From: a virus
Direction: 5' to 3' (one strand)
DNA: 64,000 bases
Virus record (IMG/VR): IMGVR_UViG_3300021961_000044
Coordinates: 28,987-92,986 of that record
A model generated the notes under the pieces. It ran no database searches. It was not told the origin of the DNA and saw only the letters and a list, made by a program, of their open reading frames with translations. Numbering within the stretch: the first letter of the stretch is position 1; each line of letters opens with the position of its first letter. The position numbers and the translations under genes were made by a program. Of this stretch, positions 1-7,098 are shown piece by piece.

Positions 1-364
1 TATTGATTTTTTACTCAATACTGAAAAACAAGTAAGATTTAATAAGAGACAAGATAGATTATATTTAGATATTGATTGGGCATCAGCTACGACAAATGAT
101 TATATCGTCATTGATTCCTATAGCACATTAAACCCAAATGATTATTCTAGAGTTTGGAATGATTCATTCCTCAAACTTTATTTGACGGCTTTGATTAAAA
201 AACAGTGGGGACAAAATTTAATCAAATTCCAAGGAGTTAAACTTCCTGGAGGAGTCGAATTAAATGGTAGACAAATATATGATGACGCACAAAAAGAATT
301 GGATGTCATTATGGAAAAAATGTCCAATACCTATGAACTTCCTCCAATGGATATGATCGGATAG
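1..364 (+). CDS. gp13: Neck protein gp13, C-terminal part (truncated by window edge)
   Basis: The frame is open from base 2 and stops at 362-364; the start lies outside the window, leaving about 120 C-terminal residues. The end of the protein (KKQWGQNLIKFQG, then a PPMDMIG terminus) is the pattern I know from T4-like cyanophage gp13. In T4, gp13 and gp14 form the neck that closes the filled head and joins it to the tail. The position directly before gp14, gp15 and gp16 fits the T4 order 13-14-15-16. Only the tail of the protein can be inspected, so the name rests largely on synteny. Confidence 0.72.
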   Translation, partial: IDFLLNTEKQVRFNKRQDRLYLDIDWASATTNDYIVIDSYSTLNPNDYSRVWNDSFLKLYLTALIKKQWGQNLIKFQGVKLPGGVELNGRQIYDDAQKELDVIMEKMSNTYELPPMDMIG

Positions 365-368
365 TCAT

Positions 369-1790
369 ATGTTAAATCCCTTTTTCCAGCAAGGTTCAAA
401 AACAGAACAAAGTTTAGTACAAGATCTCATCAATGAACAGTTGAGAATGTATGGTGTTGAGGTTCATTATATGCCTCGACAATTTATTACTACAAAAACG
501 GTAATTGAAGAGGTAATTGAATCTTCTTTTAAAGAAGCATATCCTTTAGAGGCATATGTAGAAAATTTTGAGGGATACAATGACAATACTGTCATTCTTT
601 CCAAATTTGGAATACAGTCGCAACAGGAAATAACTTTAACTATTTCAAAAGAAAGATACGAAACTTATATTAGACCATTAGCACAACAAAACTCTTTAAA
701 TTTAGTCCCAGAAAGACCAAAAGAAGGAGATTTGGTTTATTTTCCACTTGGTGGAAGAATATTTGAAATAAAATATGTAGAGCACGAAAAACCATTTCAT
801 CAATTAAATTCTACATACGTTTATACTTTGAAATGTGAACTCTTCAGAATAGAAGATGAAGTTATTGATACTGGTATCGATGATGTAGATGATGAGCTTG
901 TTGGAGGCACTAGTGTTGATGGATCAACTCCTCTTGGAGTTGGTGGTGCTATGTTGACTCTCAATATGGTTGGAGTTGCTTCTACTGCTACTGCTTCTAC
1001 TGGTATCGTTAATGGATCAATTAATGCAATTTATATCAGTAATAGAGGTGGAGGTTATTCTTATGCTCCGCAAGTTGGATTTTCTTCTTCTCCAGAATAC
1101 GGAGGAACTGGAATTGGAACTGCAATTATGATTGGTGGAATAGTTGTATGTAATAAGAATGTAGATCCTGCTGATAAATCCGTCCAAGAAATCAGACTTA
1201 TTAATCCTGGATATGGATATACAGTTGCTCCTTTAGTTGCGGTTAGAGGAGATGGAACTGGATTTGCAGCTACAACGGGAATAACTACAGTTGGAGCAGT
1301 TGGATTTGTAACTATCACATATGGTGGATCTGGATATACCACAGCACCAACGGTTACATTCTCTTCACCTGGAACTGGAACGACTGCTATCGGTGTTGCT
1401 GCAATTAATTCAACTGGAAGTGTAACTGCTATCTATCTCACCAACTCTGGATCCGGTTATACTTCATCTCCAACAATTACTATTTCTGGAGCAGGATCAA
1501 CTTCAATCGGAACATTCCAACTTAATGAAATTGTTACCGGACAAACATCTGGAACAATAGCAAGAGTTAAGAATTGGGATAAACCTACATCAGTTCTCGA
1601 TGTTTATAATGTCAACGGAGATTTTATATATGGAGAAACCATAGTAGGTTCTGCATCTTCAGCAAGTTACAGATTGAAGAGTATTCAGGAATTCCCTAAA
1701 GATGATGGATTTACTTCAAATTCCGAAATTGAGGCGGAGGCTGATTTAATTTTAGATTTTACTGAACAAAATCCATTTGGAGTCCCCTAA
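369..1790 (+). CDS. gp14: Neck protein gp14 with beta-repeat insertion
   Basis: This 473-residue protein follows gp13 by four bases. Residues 1-175 (MLNPFFQQGS start, PLGGRIFEIKYVEH) and the last 35 residues (ILDFTEQNPFGVP) look like T4-type gp14, which joins the DNA-filled head to the tail. T4 gp14 is about 256 residues; the extra length lies between about residues 180 and 420. There a glycine/threonine-rich motif of the form GxGYTxxPxV recurs near residues 229, 281, 320 and 363, suggesting an inserted beta-structured surface domain. Neck identity comes from synteny and the conserved ends; the role of the insert is unknown. Confidence 0.78.
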   Translation: MLNPFFQQGSKTEQSLVQDLINEQLRMYGVEVHYMPRQFITTKTVIEEVIESSFKEAYPLEAYVENFEGYNDNTVILSKFGIQSQQEITLTISKERYETYIRPLAQQNSLNLVPERPKEGDLVYFPLGGRIFEIKYVEHEKPFHQLNSTYVYTLKCELFRIEDEVIDTGIDDVDDELVGGTSVDGSTPLGVGGAMLTLNMVGVASTATASTGIVNGSINAIYISNRGGGYSYAPQVGFSSSPEYGGTGIGTAIMIGGIVVCNKNVDPADKSVQEIRLINPGYGYTVAPLVAVRGDGTGFAATTGITTVGAVGFVTITYGGSGYTTAPTVTFSSPGTGTTAIGVAAINSTGSVTAIYLTNSGSGYTSSPTITISGAGSTSIGTFQLNEIVTGQTSGTIARVKNWDKPTSVLDVYNVNGDFIYGETIVGSASSASYRLKSIQEFPKDDGFTSNSEIEAEADLILDFTEQNPFGVP

Positions 1791-1794
1791 ACTG

Positions 1795-1801
1795 TTAAAT
1801 A
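1795..1801 (+). promoter_or_regulatory. Possible late promoter box (TTAAATA) before gp15
   Basis: TTAAATA lies 22 bases before the gp15 start, in the short gap after gp14. It is a degenerate match to the TATAAATA late box of T4 and shares the TAAATA core with boxes before other structural genes here. Weak on its own. Confidence 0.3.
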
Positions 1802-1823
1802 GTAATTATTAATCCTTGGCAAA

Positions 1824-2819
1824 ATGTTTGAATATTTTTATAACGAAATTTTTCGAAAGACTATTATTGCTTTCGGTACCCTTTTTAATAACATCGAAAT
1901 TCAGAAAACTGATTCTAACGGAGATGTAAGTAGCATCATTAAAGTTCCTCTTGCTTATGGACCTACACAAAAGTTTTTAGCAAGAATCAATCAACAAGCT
2001 GATTTAAATAATCCAACTGCAATGACATTGCCAAGGATGTCATTTGAATTTACTGGAGTTACTTATGATCCATCAAGAAAAGTAACTACAACACAAAGGT
2101 TTTTACAAAAAGATTCTTCTGACGGAACTAAAACTAGAAAGGCATATATGCCAGTTCCCTACACGATGCAATTTGAGTTATCAATTATGTCAAAATTAAA
2201 TGATGATGCATTGCAAATAGTAGAACAGATTTTGCCATATTTTCAACCTCAGTTCAATCTCACTGTTGAATTGGCATCAGATATAAATGAGAAAAAAGAT
2301 ATTCCAATTATCTTAGAAAATATTACTATGATTGATGATTACGAAGGTGATTATACAACGAGAAGAGTTTTGACCTATACATTGAGATTTAGCGCCAAAA
2401 CTTATTTGTTTGGACCAATTCCAGATGTTTCTGCAGATATTATCAAGAGAGCTACTGTTGCTATTGGTGCTGGTGATCCTTCAAATCAAAGAGAACTTAC
2501 ATATACACAAACAGCAAGAGCAATTAAAAATTATACTGGAAACGTTTTAACTTCTCTATCGGATGATGTTAAAACAACCGATACCTTAATTAAAGTCGAT
2601 GATGCTTCTGGAATTGTCAAAGATACATATTTGGATATAAACCAAGAAGAAGTATATGTAAGACTTGTTAGTGGAAATAATATTACAATAGATAGAGGAG
2701 TTGATGGCACAACAATTAAGTCTCATTTGAAAGGAGATAGTGTCAAATCTATAACCTCCGAAGATAATAACCTGATTCAATTTGGGGATGATTTTGGATT
2801 TGACGGAACTGCATCATGA
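1824..2819 (+). CDS. gp15: Tail sheath stabiliser and completion protein gp15
   Basis: The 331-residue protein starts MFEYFYNEIFRKTIIAFGTL, the typical gp15 N-terminus of T4-like phages. gp15 caps the finished tail, stabilises the contracted-type sheath and connects to the neck. It is longer than T4 gp15 (272 residues). The extra C-terminal part (about 245-320, with IDRGVDGTTIKSHLKGDSV) resembles a small beta domain found in many phage structural proteins. Its stop overlaps the start of gp16 by four bases, indicating translational coupling. Family assignment is firm from sequence and order; the role of the extension is inferred. Confidence 0.88.
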   Translation: MFEYFYNEIFRKTIIAFGTLFNNIEIQKTDSNGDVSSIIKVPLAYGPTQKFLARINQQADLNNPTAMTLPRMSFEFTGVTYDPSRKVTTTQRFLQKDSSDGTKTRKAYMPVPYTMQFELSIMSKLNDDALQIVEQILPYFQPQFNLTVELASDINEKKDIPIILENITMIDDYEGDYTTRRVLTYTLRFSAKTYLFGPIPDVSADIIKRATVAIGAGDPSNQRELTYTQTARAIKNYTGNVLTSLSDDVKTTDTLIKVDDASGIVKDTYLDINQEEVYVRLVSGNNITIDRGVDGTTIKSHLKGDSVKSITSEDNNLIQFGDDFGFDGTAS

Positions 2820-3268
2820 AAATGACTAAAAAATTCAACAAACTAAACGACTCCTTTGGAATTGAAGAAAATTCTATAGTTCCAGAAGTAGAGTCTGCTC
2901 CTATTGAGATTATTAACGATGATTCTGATGAAGAATTTGAAAAAACACCAGAGGTAAGAAAAGATTATAAGTATACAAGAAATCAATTATATTCATTAAT
3001 AGAAAAAGGACAAGATGCTATTAACGGTATCTTGGAATTGGCAGCAGAAACAGAACAACCAAGAGCATATGAAGTTGCAGCGCAATTGATTAAAAACGTT
3101 GCAGATACTACTGACAAGTTGATGGATTTGCAGAAAAAATTAAAAGAGGTAGAAGAAGATACCAAACCAAAAGGTCCAACAAACGTAACTAATGCTTTGT
3201 TTGTTGGGTCAACTGCAGATTTGGCAAAACTTTTAAAGAACAAGCAACAAGAAGAGGATACTAAATAA
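2816..3268 (+). CDS. gp16: Terminase small subunit gp16
   Basis: This 150-residue acidic protein has a central helical segment (residues about 50-110, YTRNQLYSLIEKGQDAINGI) characteristic of gp16. gp16 assembles as a ring that recognises concatemeric DNA and stimulates the gp17 packaging motor. T4 gp16 is 164 residues. It overlaps gp15 by four bases (ATGA). In T4 the large subunit gene 17 follows directly, whereas here about 10.8 kb of structural genes intervene. Confidence 0.85.
   Translation: MKMTKKFNKLNDSFGIEENSIVPEVESAPIEIINDDSDEEFEKTPEVRKDYKYTRNQLYSLIEKGQDAINGILELAAETEQPRAYEVAAQLIKNVADTTDKLMDLQKKLKEVEEDTKPKGPTNVTNALFVGSTADLAKLLKNKQQEEDTK
3261..3267 (+). promoter_or_regulatory. Late-type promoter box (CTAAATA) before 3292
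   Basis: CTAAATA overlaps the last codons of gp16 and sits 24 bases before the next start. The same heptamer precedes gp20, gp3 and the genes at 51969 and 52957, so I read it as a variant of the T4-like late box. Confidence 0.35.
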
Positions 3269-3291
3269 TAGTAAGAATATAAAAAGTTAAA

Positions 3292-3627
3292 ATGTCCGTT
3301 GCCGCAGTAAACATAAGAATTGAAAAAGGCACTGATTTTGAATCAACTTTTACAGTCAATTCTACAGATGGATCTGCTTTCAATCTATCAAATTATAGTG
3401 CTACTGCAAAAATTAGGAAACATCCTAATGCTGGAACCGCAAAAACTTTTTCAACAACAATTACTTCATCTACGGGTGAAATAAAAATAACAATGAGTGA
3501 TACAGATACCTCTGATTTATCATCTGGAAGAAATTACTATGATGTAGTTATTCAACATTCATCTACAGAGAAGAAAACAAAAGTATTTGAAGGAATGGCA
3601 ATAGTATCGGATACCGTTTCCGTATAG
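3292..3627 (+). CDS. Small structural protein, possible baseplate/fibre adaptor
   Basis: A 111-residue protein rich in Ser, Thr and alternating hydrophobic residues, predicted from composition to be all beta. The layout (IRIEKGTDFESTF near the start, SNYSATAKIRKH in the middle, YYDVVIQ near the end) resembles the small immunoglobulin-like N-terminal domains of phage upper-baseplate proteins. It begins a run of fibre-like genes between gp16 and gp17 and carries its own late-type box. Virion location is an inference from context; no enzyme motif is visible. Confidence 0.65.
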   Translation: MSVAAVNIRIEKGTDFESTFTVNSTDGSAFNLSNYSATAKIRKHPNAGTAKTFSTTITSSTGEIKITMSDTDTSDLSSGRNYYDVVIQHSSTEKKTKVFEGMAIVSDTVSV

Positions 3628-3631
3628 TAAA

Positions 3632-3949
3632 ATGGAATTTAAAGTAACTCTGGTAACAGGACAAAATTACAGTGTTCGTCTTAAAGAAGACAATAAATTC
3701 AAAGTAATTTCAAATCTTACGCAGGCAGCAGAAGTGGCTAATTTTTCAGATTTAGGAGATTTTGACAATACTGGTGTTCAGGACGGATGGGTTCTGATGT
3801 ACGACTCTGCAACTGGAAAAATTAAAACAGTTAATCCAGATCTCGTGTTCAGTAAAGCTGTTGCGGATAACAGTCTTCCTAGTGAGTTTATTGATCAATT
3901 GGATGGAGATCTTGATGATAAGATCGATCTTGATGCGGGCTCTTTTTAG
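3632..3949 (+). CDS. Conserved cyanophage structural protein
   Basis: This 105-residue protein has a motif describing a beta hairpin (WVLMYDSATGKIKTVNPD) and ends KIDLDAGSF. Proteins with the same middle and end accompany fibre genes in many marine T4-like phages, but I know no assigned function. The terminus resembles that of the next protein (IDGGSF), suggesting a shared assembly tag. It lies four bases after the preceding gene and is probably co-transcribed with it. Confidence 0.65.
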   Translation: MEFKVTLVTGQNYSVRLKEDNKFKVISNLTQAAEVANFSDLGDFDNTGVQDGWVLMYDSATGKIKTVNPDLVFSKAVADNSLPSEFIDQLDGDLDDKIDLDAGSF

Positions 3950-3955
3950 AAAAAT

Positions 3956-3963
3956 TATAAATA
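3956..3963 (+). promoter_or_regulatory. Late promoter TATAAATA before fibre gene 3997
   Basis: An exact TATAAATA, the T4 late promoter consensus read by gp55-programmed RNA polymerase, lies 33 bases upstream of the fibre-like gene at 3997 in a non-coding gap. Confidence 0.65.
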
Positions 3964-3996
3964 ATTACACTAAAAATATAATAAGGTATAATTAAG

Positions 3997-6087
3997 ATGC
4001 CTGCACCTGTAATTCAATTTAAAAGGGGCAATTTAAGCAATCTTCCTGGTTTACAGGCTGGTGAACCCGCATTTACAACTGATACGTTCGACCTGTTTGT
4101 TGGATTATCTTCAACCACTGATGCCAATAAGTTTTTTGGTTCTCATAGATATTGGAATAAAGAATCTACAACTTCTGGAAGTTCAGTAAATTTAGTCGAA
4201 GGAACTTCCAACGGTTCCAGTTATATCAGTTTAAAATCTCCAGATTCTCTTGCTGGCGTCACTACATATACTCTTCCAGCAGTTCCAGTTAATGGATATT
4301 TTCTGAAAACAAACGCAGATGGAGAATTGTCTTGGGGACAAGCTGCGTCTTTTGCTGGAATCGTAACCTTTACCGATACTACAGAAAATACCTTAGGAAA
4401 TGCGGACACTGGTGCTGTTCAAATTGATGGTGGACTGGGAGTTAATAAAAACGTTACTGTTGGTGGAAATTTAAACGTACAAGGATATTCTGAGTTTGTT
4501 GGTGTTGTAACATTCCAAGGTGGAACCATTAATCTTGGAGATTCTGATGCAGATGATATCAATGTTGCTGGTGAATTTGTATCCAACTTAATTCCAAATG
4601 CCACAGCTGAATATGATTTGGGAAATGGTGATAAGAAATGGAGAAGTTTAAATGTCTCTGGATTCTGCACAAGTGGTGGGTTAAGAGTTGCTGGTCCTGC
4701 ACAAGTTGGATCTTTAACAGTCGATTCTGATTTAAATGTAATTGGCAATGTAACTATTGGCGGTACATCTTTAAGTGTTTCCGCACAGTCTCTTGTAATT
4801 CGTGATCCTGACATTGTTCTTGGATATAGAACAGATGGTAGCAATAACGATATTTCTACTGACACTACTGCCAATCATGGTGGTATCGCAATTGCATCTA
4901 CAGAAGGATATCCTTTAGTAGATTTAGTAATTGCTGGAGTTGAAACATCTCCAGTAACTTATAAGAAATTGATGTGGTTTAAATCAGAGTCTTTCTCTGG
5001 TTTAGGCACAGATGCATGGTTATCAAACTATGCTATTGGTATTGGAAGCACACAGTTCCCAACAGGAACAAGATTAGCTGCTGGAAATGTTCAGTTTACT
5101 CAAGAAGATTTATCAGTTGTAAGAAATATCAATGCTTCTGGTGTTGGTACATTTGCTGGCGCACTTTACGTTGCAGGACTCGAAATTAGTGGTGGCGCTT
5201 CTATTGGAGAAGATATTAGAACAAGAAACTTAGATGTATCTGGAATTACAACGTTAGGTAATACAAGTACAGATATAGTTCAAATTTATGGTGATGCTAA
5301 TTTTATTGCTTCTGTTCAAGCAGTAAACATCAATTCAAGTGGAATTGTAACTGCTACTACTTTTGATGGTAATTTAGCGCTTTCAAATGTTACTGGTCTT
5401 GGTGCTAATGTTTCTACATTCTTAGCAACTCCTTCCTCCGCAAACTTAGCAGCTGCAGTAACAGATGAAACTGGCACTGGTGCTCTCGTATTTGCAAACA
5501 GTCCAACATTAATAACTCCTGCTCTTGGAGATGCATCTGCTACTACATTAACTACAAGTGGCGATGTAATAGTTGGAACCGCCATGAGCGCTCCAACTGT
5601 AAGAACAGCAACGATTACTCATTCTAACGGTACTAATGCTGCTACAATTGATTCTAGTGGAAATTTAACTGCATCTCAAAATTTAACAGTTACAGGAAAC
5701 CTGTATGTTAATGGATCAACCACTCAAGTAAATACTTCTTCGATGACCGTCGAAGACAGAACAATTGAGTTAGGTTTGGTAGATGGTTCTGCTCCTTCAT
5801 CAGCAACTACTTGGGACCTTGGTGTTCTCTTCAATTATAATTCTTCAGGTGCTAAGAAGTCTGCTGTTCTTTGGGAACATGCTGATGGAAGATTTAAGTT
5901 TGGATCACAAGTAAGCGATGGTGGAGGAACTGATAACGATAGTCCACAAATTACCGTTTCTAACTATGCTGCGATTGAAGTAAGTTCAATTTGGATTAAT
6001 GATTGTGCTGGACAATCACAATTAATTGATTGTTCTGGAGGAGTGAGAACACTTCAAAACATAACTATCGATGGCGGTTCGTTCTGA
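3997..6087 (+). CDS. Tail-fibre-like structural protein
   Basis: A 696-residue Gly/Ser/Thr/Val-rich protein. Residues 5-40 (IQFKRGNLSNLPGLQAGEPA, then FDLFVGL) form the short RG...GE...VG motif seen at the N-terminus of many phage fibres and tropism-determinant-like proteins. The body contains repeated beta-strand units (VTVGGNLNVQG, LTVDSDLNVIGNVTIGG). A domain at about residues 251-340 recurs at about 562-660; both have a GxxT/S stretch, an acidic D-(R/P)-x-I core and a later W. The C-terminus is ITIDGGSF. The gene has its own late promoter and a strong terminator after it. Fibre or baseplate-attached role is inferred. Confidence 0.72.
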   Translation: MPAPVIQFKRGNLSNLPGLQAGEPAFTTDTFDLFVGLSSTTDANKFFGSHRYWNKESTTSGSSVNLVEGTSNGSSYISLKSPDSLAGVTTYTLPAVPVNGYFLKTNADGELSWGQAASFAGIVTFTDTTENTLGNADTGAVQIDGGLGVNKNVTVGGNLNVQGYSEFVGVVTFQGGTINLGDSDADDINVAGEFVSNLIPNATAEYDLGNGDKKWRSLNVSGFCTSGGLRVAGPAQVGSLTVDSDLNVIGNVTIGGTSLSVSAQSLVIRDPDIVLGYRTDGSNNDISTDTTANHGGIAIASTEGYPLVDLVIAGVETSPVTYKKLMWFKSESFSGLGTDAWLSNYAIGIGSTQFPTGTRLAAGNVQFTQEDLSVVRNINASGVGTFAGALYVAGLEISGGASIGEDIRTRNLDVSGITTLGNTSTDIVQIYGDANFIASVQAVNINSSGIVTATTFDGNLALSNVTGLGANVSTFLATPSSANLAAAVTDETGTGALVFANSPTLITPALGDASATTLTTSGDVIVGTAMSAPTVRTATITHSNGTNAATIDSSGNLTASQNLTVTGNLYVNGSTTQVNTSSMTVEDRTIELGLVDGSAPSSATTWDLGVLFNYNSSGAKKSAVLWEHADGRFKFGSQVSDGGGTDNDSPQITVSNYAAIEVSSIWINDCAGQSQLIDCSGGVRTLQNITIDGGSF

Positions 6088-6104
6088 TAGATAAAATATA
6101 ATTT

Positions 6105-6111
6105 CTAAATA
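6105..6111 (+). promoter_or_regulatory. Late-type box (CTAAATA) overlapping a terminator stem
   Basis: CTAAATA lies 27 bases before the start at 6139 and overlaps the 5' arm of the terminator at 6107-6138. A late promoter may therefore restart transcription at the point where the upstream transcript ends. Confidence 0.35.
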
Positions 6112-6138
6112 GGGGAAGTAATCTTCCCCTATTTTTTT
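6107..6138 (+). terminator. Rho-independent terminator after fibre gene
   Basis: A perfect 12-base stem (AAATAGGGGAAG with CTTCCCCTATTT) closes a TAAT loop and is followed by a run of seven T. It lies between the 696-residue fibre gene and the small coiled-coil gene, whose ATG begins right after the T run. Confidence 0.85.
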
Positions 6139-6369
6139 ATGTCTGAAGAAGAATATAAGTCTGTTATTGCAACATATCAGCAAAAAGCATTTGAACTTTT
6201 TAATTCAAATATAGTTTTAGAATCACAAATACAAGCACAAAGATCCACTATTGAATCCTTAAGAACAGAAATAGAGCAAATGTCTTTTGAACTACAAACT
6301 CTTAGAGATCTTAGAGAAAAAGGAGAACAACAATCAAAAATAACTAAAAAAACTAGTATATCTCAATAA
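6139..6369 (+). CDS. Small coiled-coil protein
   Basis: A 76-residue, Gln/Glu-rich, almost entirely helical protein. Residues 18-60 show a heptad-like spacing of Leu, Ile and Phe (NIVLESQIQAQ, IESLRTEIEQM) typical of a coiled coil. The ATG directly follows a terminator T run, so a transcript would have to begin at the CTAAATA box inside that region or read through. Similar small helical proteins sit among fibre genes of other marine phages; the function is unknown. Confidence 0.6.
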   Translation: MSEEEYKSVIATYQQKAFELFNSNIVLESQIQAQRSTIESLRTEIEQMSFELQTLRDLREKGEQQSKITKKTSISQ

Positions 6370-6377
6370 CATAAATA
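6370..6377 (+). promoter_or_regulatory. Possible late promoter box (CATAAATA)
   Basis: CATAAATA lies directly after the stop of the coiled-coil gene and 52 bases before 6430. A terminator hairpin sits between it and that gene, so its function is uncertain. Confidence 0.3.
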
Positions 6378-6383
6378 AATTAT

Positions 6384-6405
6384 ACCGATAAATATCGGTT
6401 TTTTT
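6384..6405 (+). terminator. Rho-independent terminator
   Basis: ACCGAT and ATCGGT pair perfectly around an AAAT loop, followed by seven T. It separates the coiled-coil gene from the fibre genes at 6430 and 7099. Confidence 0.7.
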
Positions 6406-6429
6406 ACGGTAAATACCACACCAAATTGA

Positions 6430-7098
6430 ATGGCCGATCCGAATATTAGGATAAAACGGTCTGCCATACCTGGCAAACAGCCTACGGCAGATCAGCTCCC
6501 GTTGGGAGAACTAGCTTTAAATACTAATGATGGAAAACTCTTTGCCTCTAAAAATGCAGGCATAGGCACAACAGTTTTCGCTGTAAACCCGTGGTCGGTT
6601 GGAACAGGAACCGATTCTTATAATGCATATTTTACTGCTGGAAATGTTGGTGTTGGTAGCACAATCCCCACATCTAAATTAGATGTAGAGGGTGACATCA
6701 ATGTTTCTGGTGTAATAACTGCTAGTCAATTTATTGGTGGTGGTGTTGGTGTTGGAATTCAATCTGGGGGCACTGTCCTTGGATATGGAATTACAACACT
6801 GAATTTTATTGGTACTGGAAATACTTTCTCTGTTAGCGGAACTACTGTCGATATCAGCATAGCTGCTGGTAGTGGAGGTGGTGGAACTGGAATCAGTTCC
6901 GTGATCATACAGAAAGATGGAACAAATATAGGTACTGGTTCCAGTACTATAAATTTCACTGGAACAGGTATTCAAACTGTTACATCATCTCCTAGCGGGA
7001 TTACGACTGTTAGGGTTGAACTACAAGGCAATCTTGATGGTGGATTGCCAGATTCAAATTACGGCGGCATCGAAGCTATTGAAGGGGGAGGAATCTAA
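6430..7098 (+). CDS. Fibre-associated protein with glycine-rich repeats
   Basis: A 222-residue protein beginning with the fibre-type N-terminal pattern (IRIKRSAIPGKQPT, then LPLGELALNTNDGKLF). The centre carries a head-fibre motif (NVGVGSTIPTSKLDVEGDI) that also occurs in the small S74 protein at 10306. The rest is Gly/Thr/Ile-rich beta sequence ending EAIEGGGI. Its stop codon abuts the start of the giant fibre gene, and a strong GGGGGAGG ribosome site for that gene lies inside its last codons, implying coordinated production. Probably a fibre partner or adaptor. Confidence 0.65.
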   Translation: MADPNIRIKRSAIPGKQPTADQLPLGELALNTNDGKLFASKNAGIGTTVFAVNPWSVGTGTDSYNAYFTAGNVGVGSTIPTSKLDVEGDINVSGVITASQFIGGGVGVGIQSGGTVLGYGITTLNFIGTGNTFSVSGTTVDISIAAGSGGGGTGISSVIIQKDGTNIGTGSSTINFTGTGIQTVTSSPSGITTVRVELQGNLDGGLPDSNYGGIEAIEGGGI

